A stretch of DNA of 11,371 bases from positions 1 to 11,371 of the forward strand of contig JASHZA010000377.1 in NCBI GenBank assembly GCA_030042765.1. Reading direction: 5' to 3'. This DNA is from Candidatus Binataceae bacterium (lineage in GTDB: Bacteria > Desulfobacterota > Binatia > Binatales > Binataceae). Positions 11,073 through 11,371 of this stretch are shown here, piece after piece (the first letter of the stretch is position 1; every line of letters starts with the position of its first letter). Position numbers and translations under genes: made by a program. The notes beneath the pieces were generated by a model. That model was not told the DNA's origin and did not search any database. It saw nothing but the letters and a program-made list of their open reading frames with translations.

Positions 11073-11128
11073 GCTTGCATTCCATGCGTTCCCCGCGCAC
11101 GATGCGAAGCAGCCTTCGGCCCGCGCGC

Positions 11129-11371
11129 ATGAACTTTTACTTCTATGCCGCCATGATTGGCGCCGGCATCTCGGGTACCTGGGTGGCCTGGCTCTTCGCT
11201 GCTCGCGCGGCCCTGCGCAGATACAAGCTTAAACCTGGCTACCTGCTTTCCGTGGTTCAGGTGGCGCTCGTGCTCGCCCTGATGTACGCCGGCTTCAAAC
11301 TATCCGACTATTTTCTCGAAATCCTCGGCAGGACCACGCCATCCGACGCTGTACTTTTCCGTCGCATCTGG
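11129..11371 (+). CDS. Unrecognised membrane protein, N-terminal part
   Basis: The frame runs off the window end, so only the first 81 residues are seen. Two hydrophobic segments (about residues 7-27 and 38-57) look like transmembrane helices. The basic stretch RAALRRYKLK between them would place the loop in the cytoplasm and the N-terminus outside. I do not recognise the family. The ATG at 11129 puts the first helix directly at the N-terminus; in-frame ATGs at 11102 and 11084 would add 9 or 15 mostly basic and polar residues. No clear ribosome site precedes any of the three. The gene is divergent from kdsB, so a link to envelope biogenesis is possible but only positional. Confidence 0.6.
   Translation, partial: MNFYFYAAMIGAGISGTWVAWLFAARAALRRYKLKPGYLLSVVQVALVLALMYAGFKLSDYFLEILGRTTPSDAVLFRRIW

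Noticed and set aside
10329..11132. A 267-codon plus-strand open frame across kdsB and the divergent gap
   Set aside because: It is antisense to a clear kdsB and its product has no motif; the membrane gene at 11129 uses a different frame.

Overview
The window is a GC-rich stretch of ordinary chromosome from a Gram-negative bacterium. The Gram-negative call rests on two dedicated Kdo (LPS inner-core sugar) genes. The order kdsB-pyrG-kdsA is, from memory, typical of deltaproteobacteria-like genomes such as Geobacter. The AddAB-type recombination nuclease and the Fe-S type CysH fit such a lineage but do not fix it. I cannot name the species. There is no IS element, phage gene, CRISPR array, tRNA or rRNA, and all reading frames are intact apart from the two genes cut by the window edges.

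Layout. (1) Positions 1-758, plus strand: the 3' end of a cysH-type adenylylsulfate reductase, followed with a one-base TGATG overlap by an unrecognised 160-residue protein. (2) Positions 840-7609, minus strand: addB then addA, overlapping by ATGA, encoding a two-subunit helicase-nuclease for double-strand break repair; they converge on the cysH pair across 81 bp. (3) Positions 7723-10949, minus strand: kdsB, pyrG, kdsA, tightly packed (a 9-bp gap, then an ATGA overlap). (4) Positions 11129-11371, plus strand: the start of an unrecognised two-helix membrane protein, divergent from kdsB. The 179-bp divergent gap carries a good sigma70-like promoter facing kdsB.

How the genes fit together. KdsA makes Kdo-8-phosphate, KdsB activates Kdo with CTP, and PyrG makes that CTP, so the middle operon couples nucleotide supply to LPS core synthesis. 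All five minus-strand genes could be one transcript (kdsB-pyrG-kdsA-addB-addA), since no terminator is visible in the 113 bp between kdsA and addB. In better-known relatives kdsA is followed by further Kdo/LPS-transport genes, so addBA here is a break in that order.

I see no new biological system. The points most worth a second look are a Gln-to-His change in the glutamine-binding motif of PyrG, an AddB with no visible Walker A motif but a complete Fe-S nuclease, the metal-dependent class of KdsA, the addBA position after kdsA, and the two unrecognised proteins at the window's ends.
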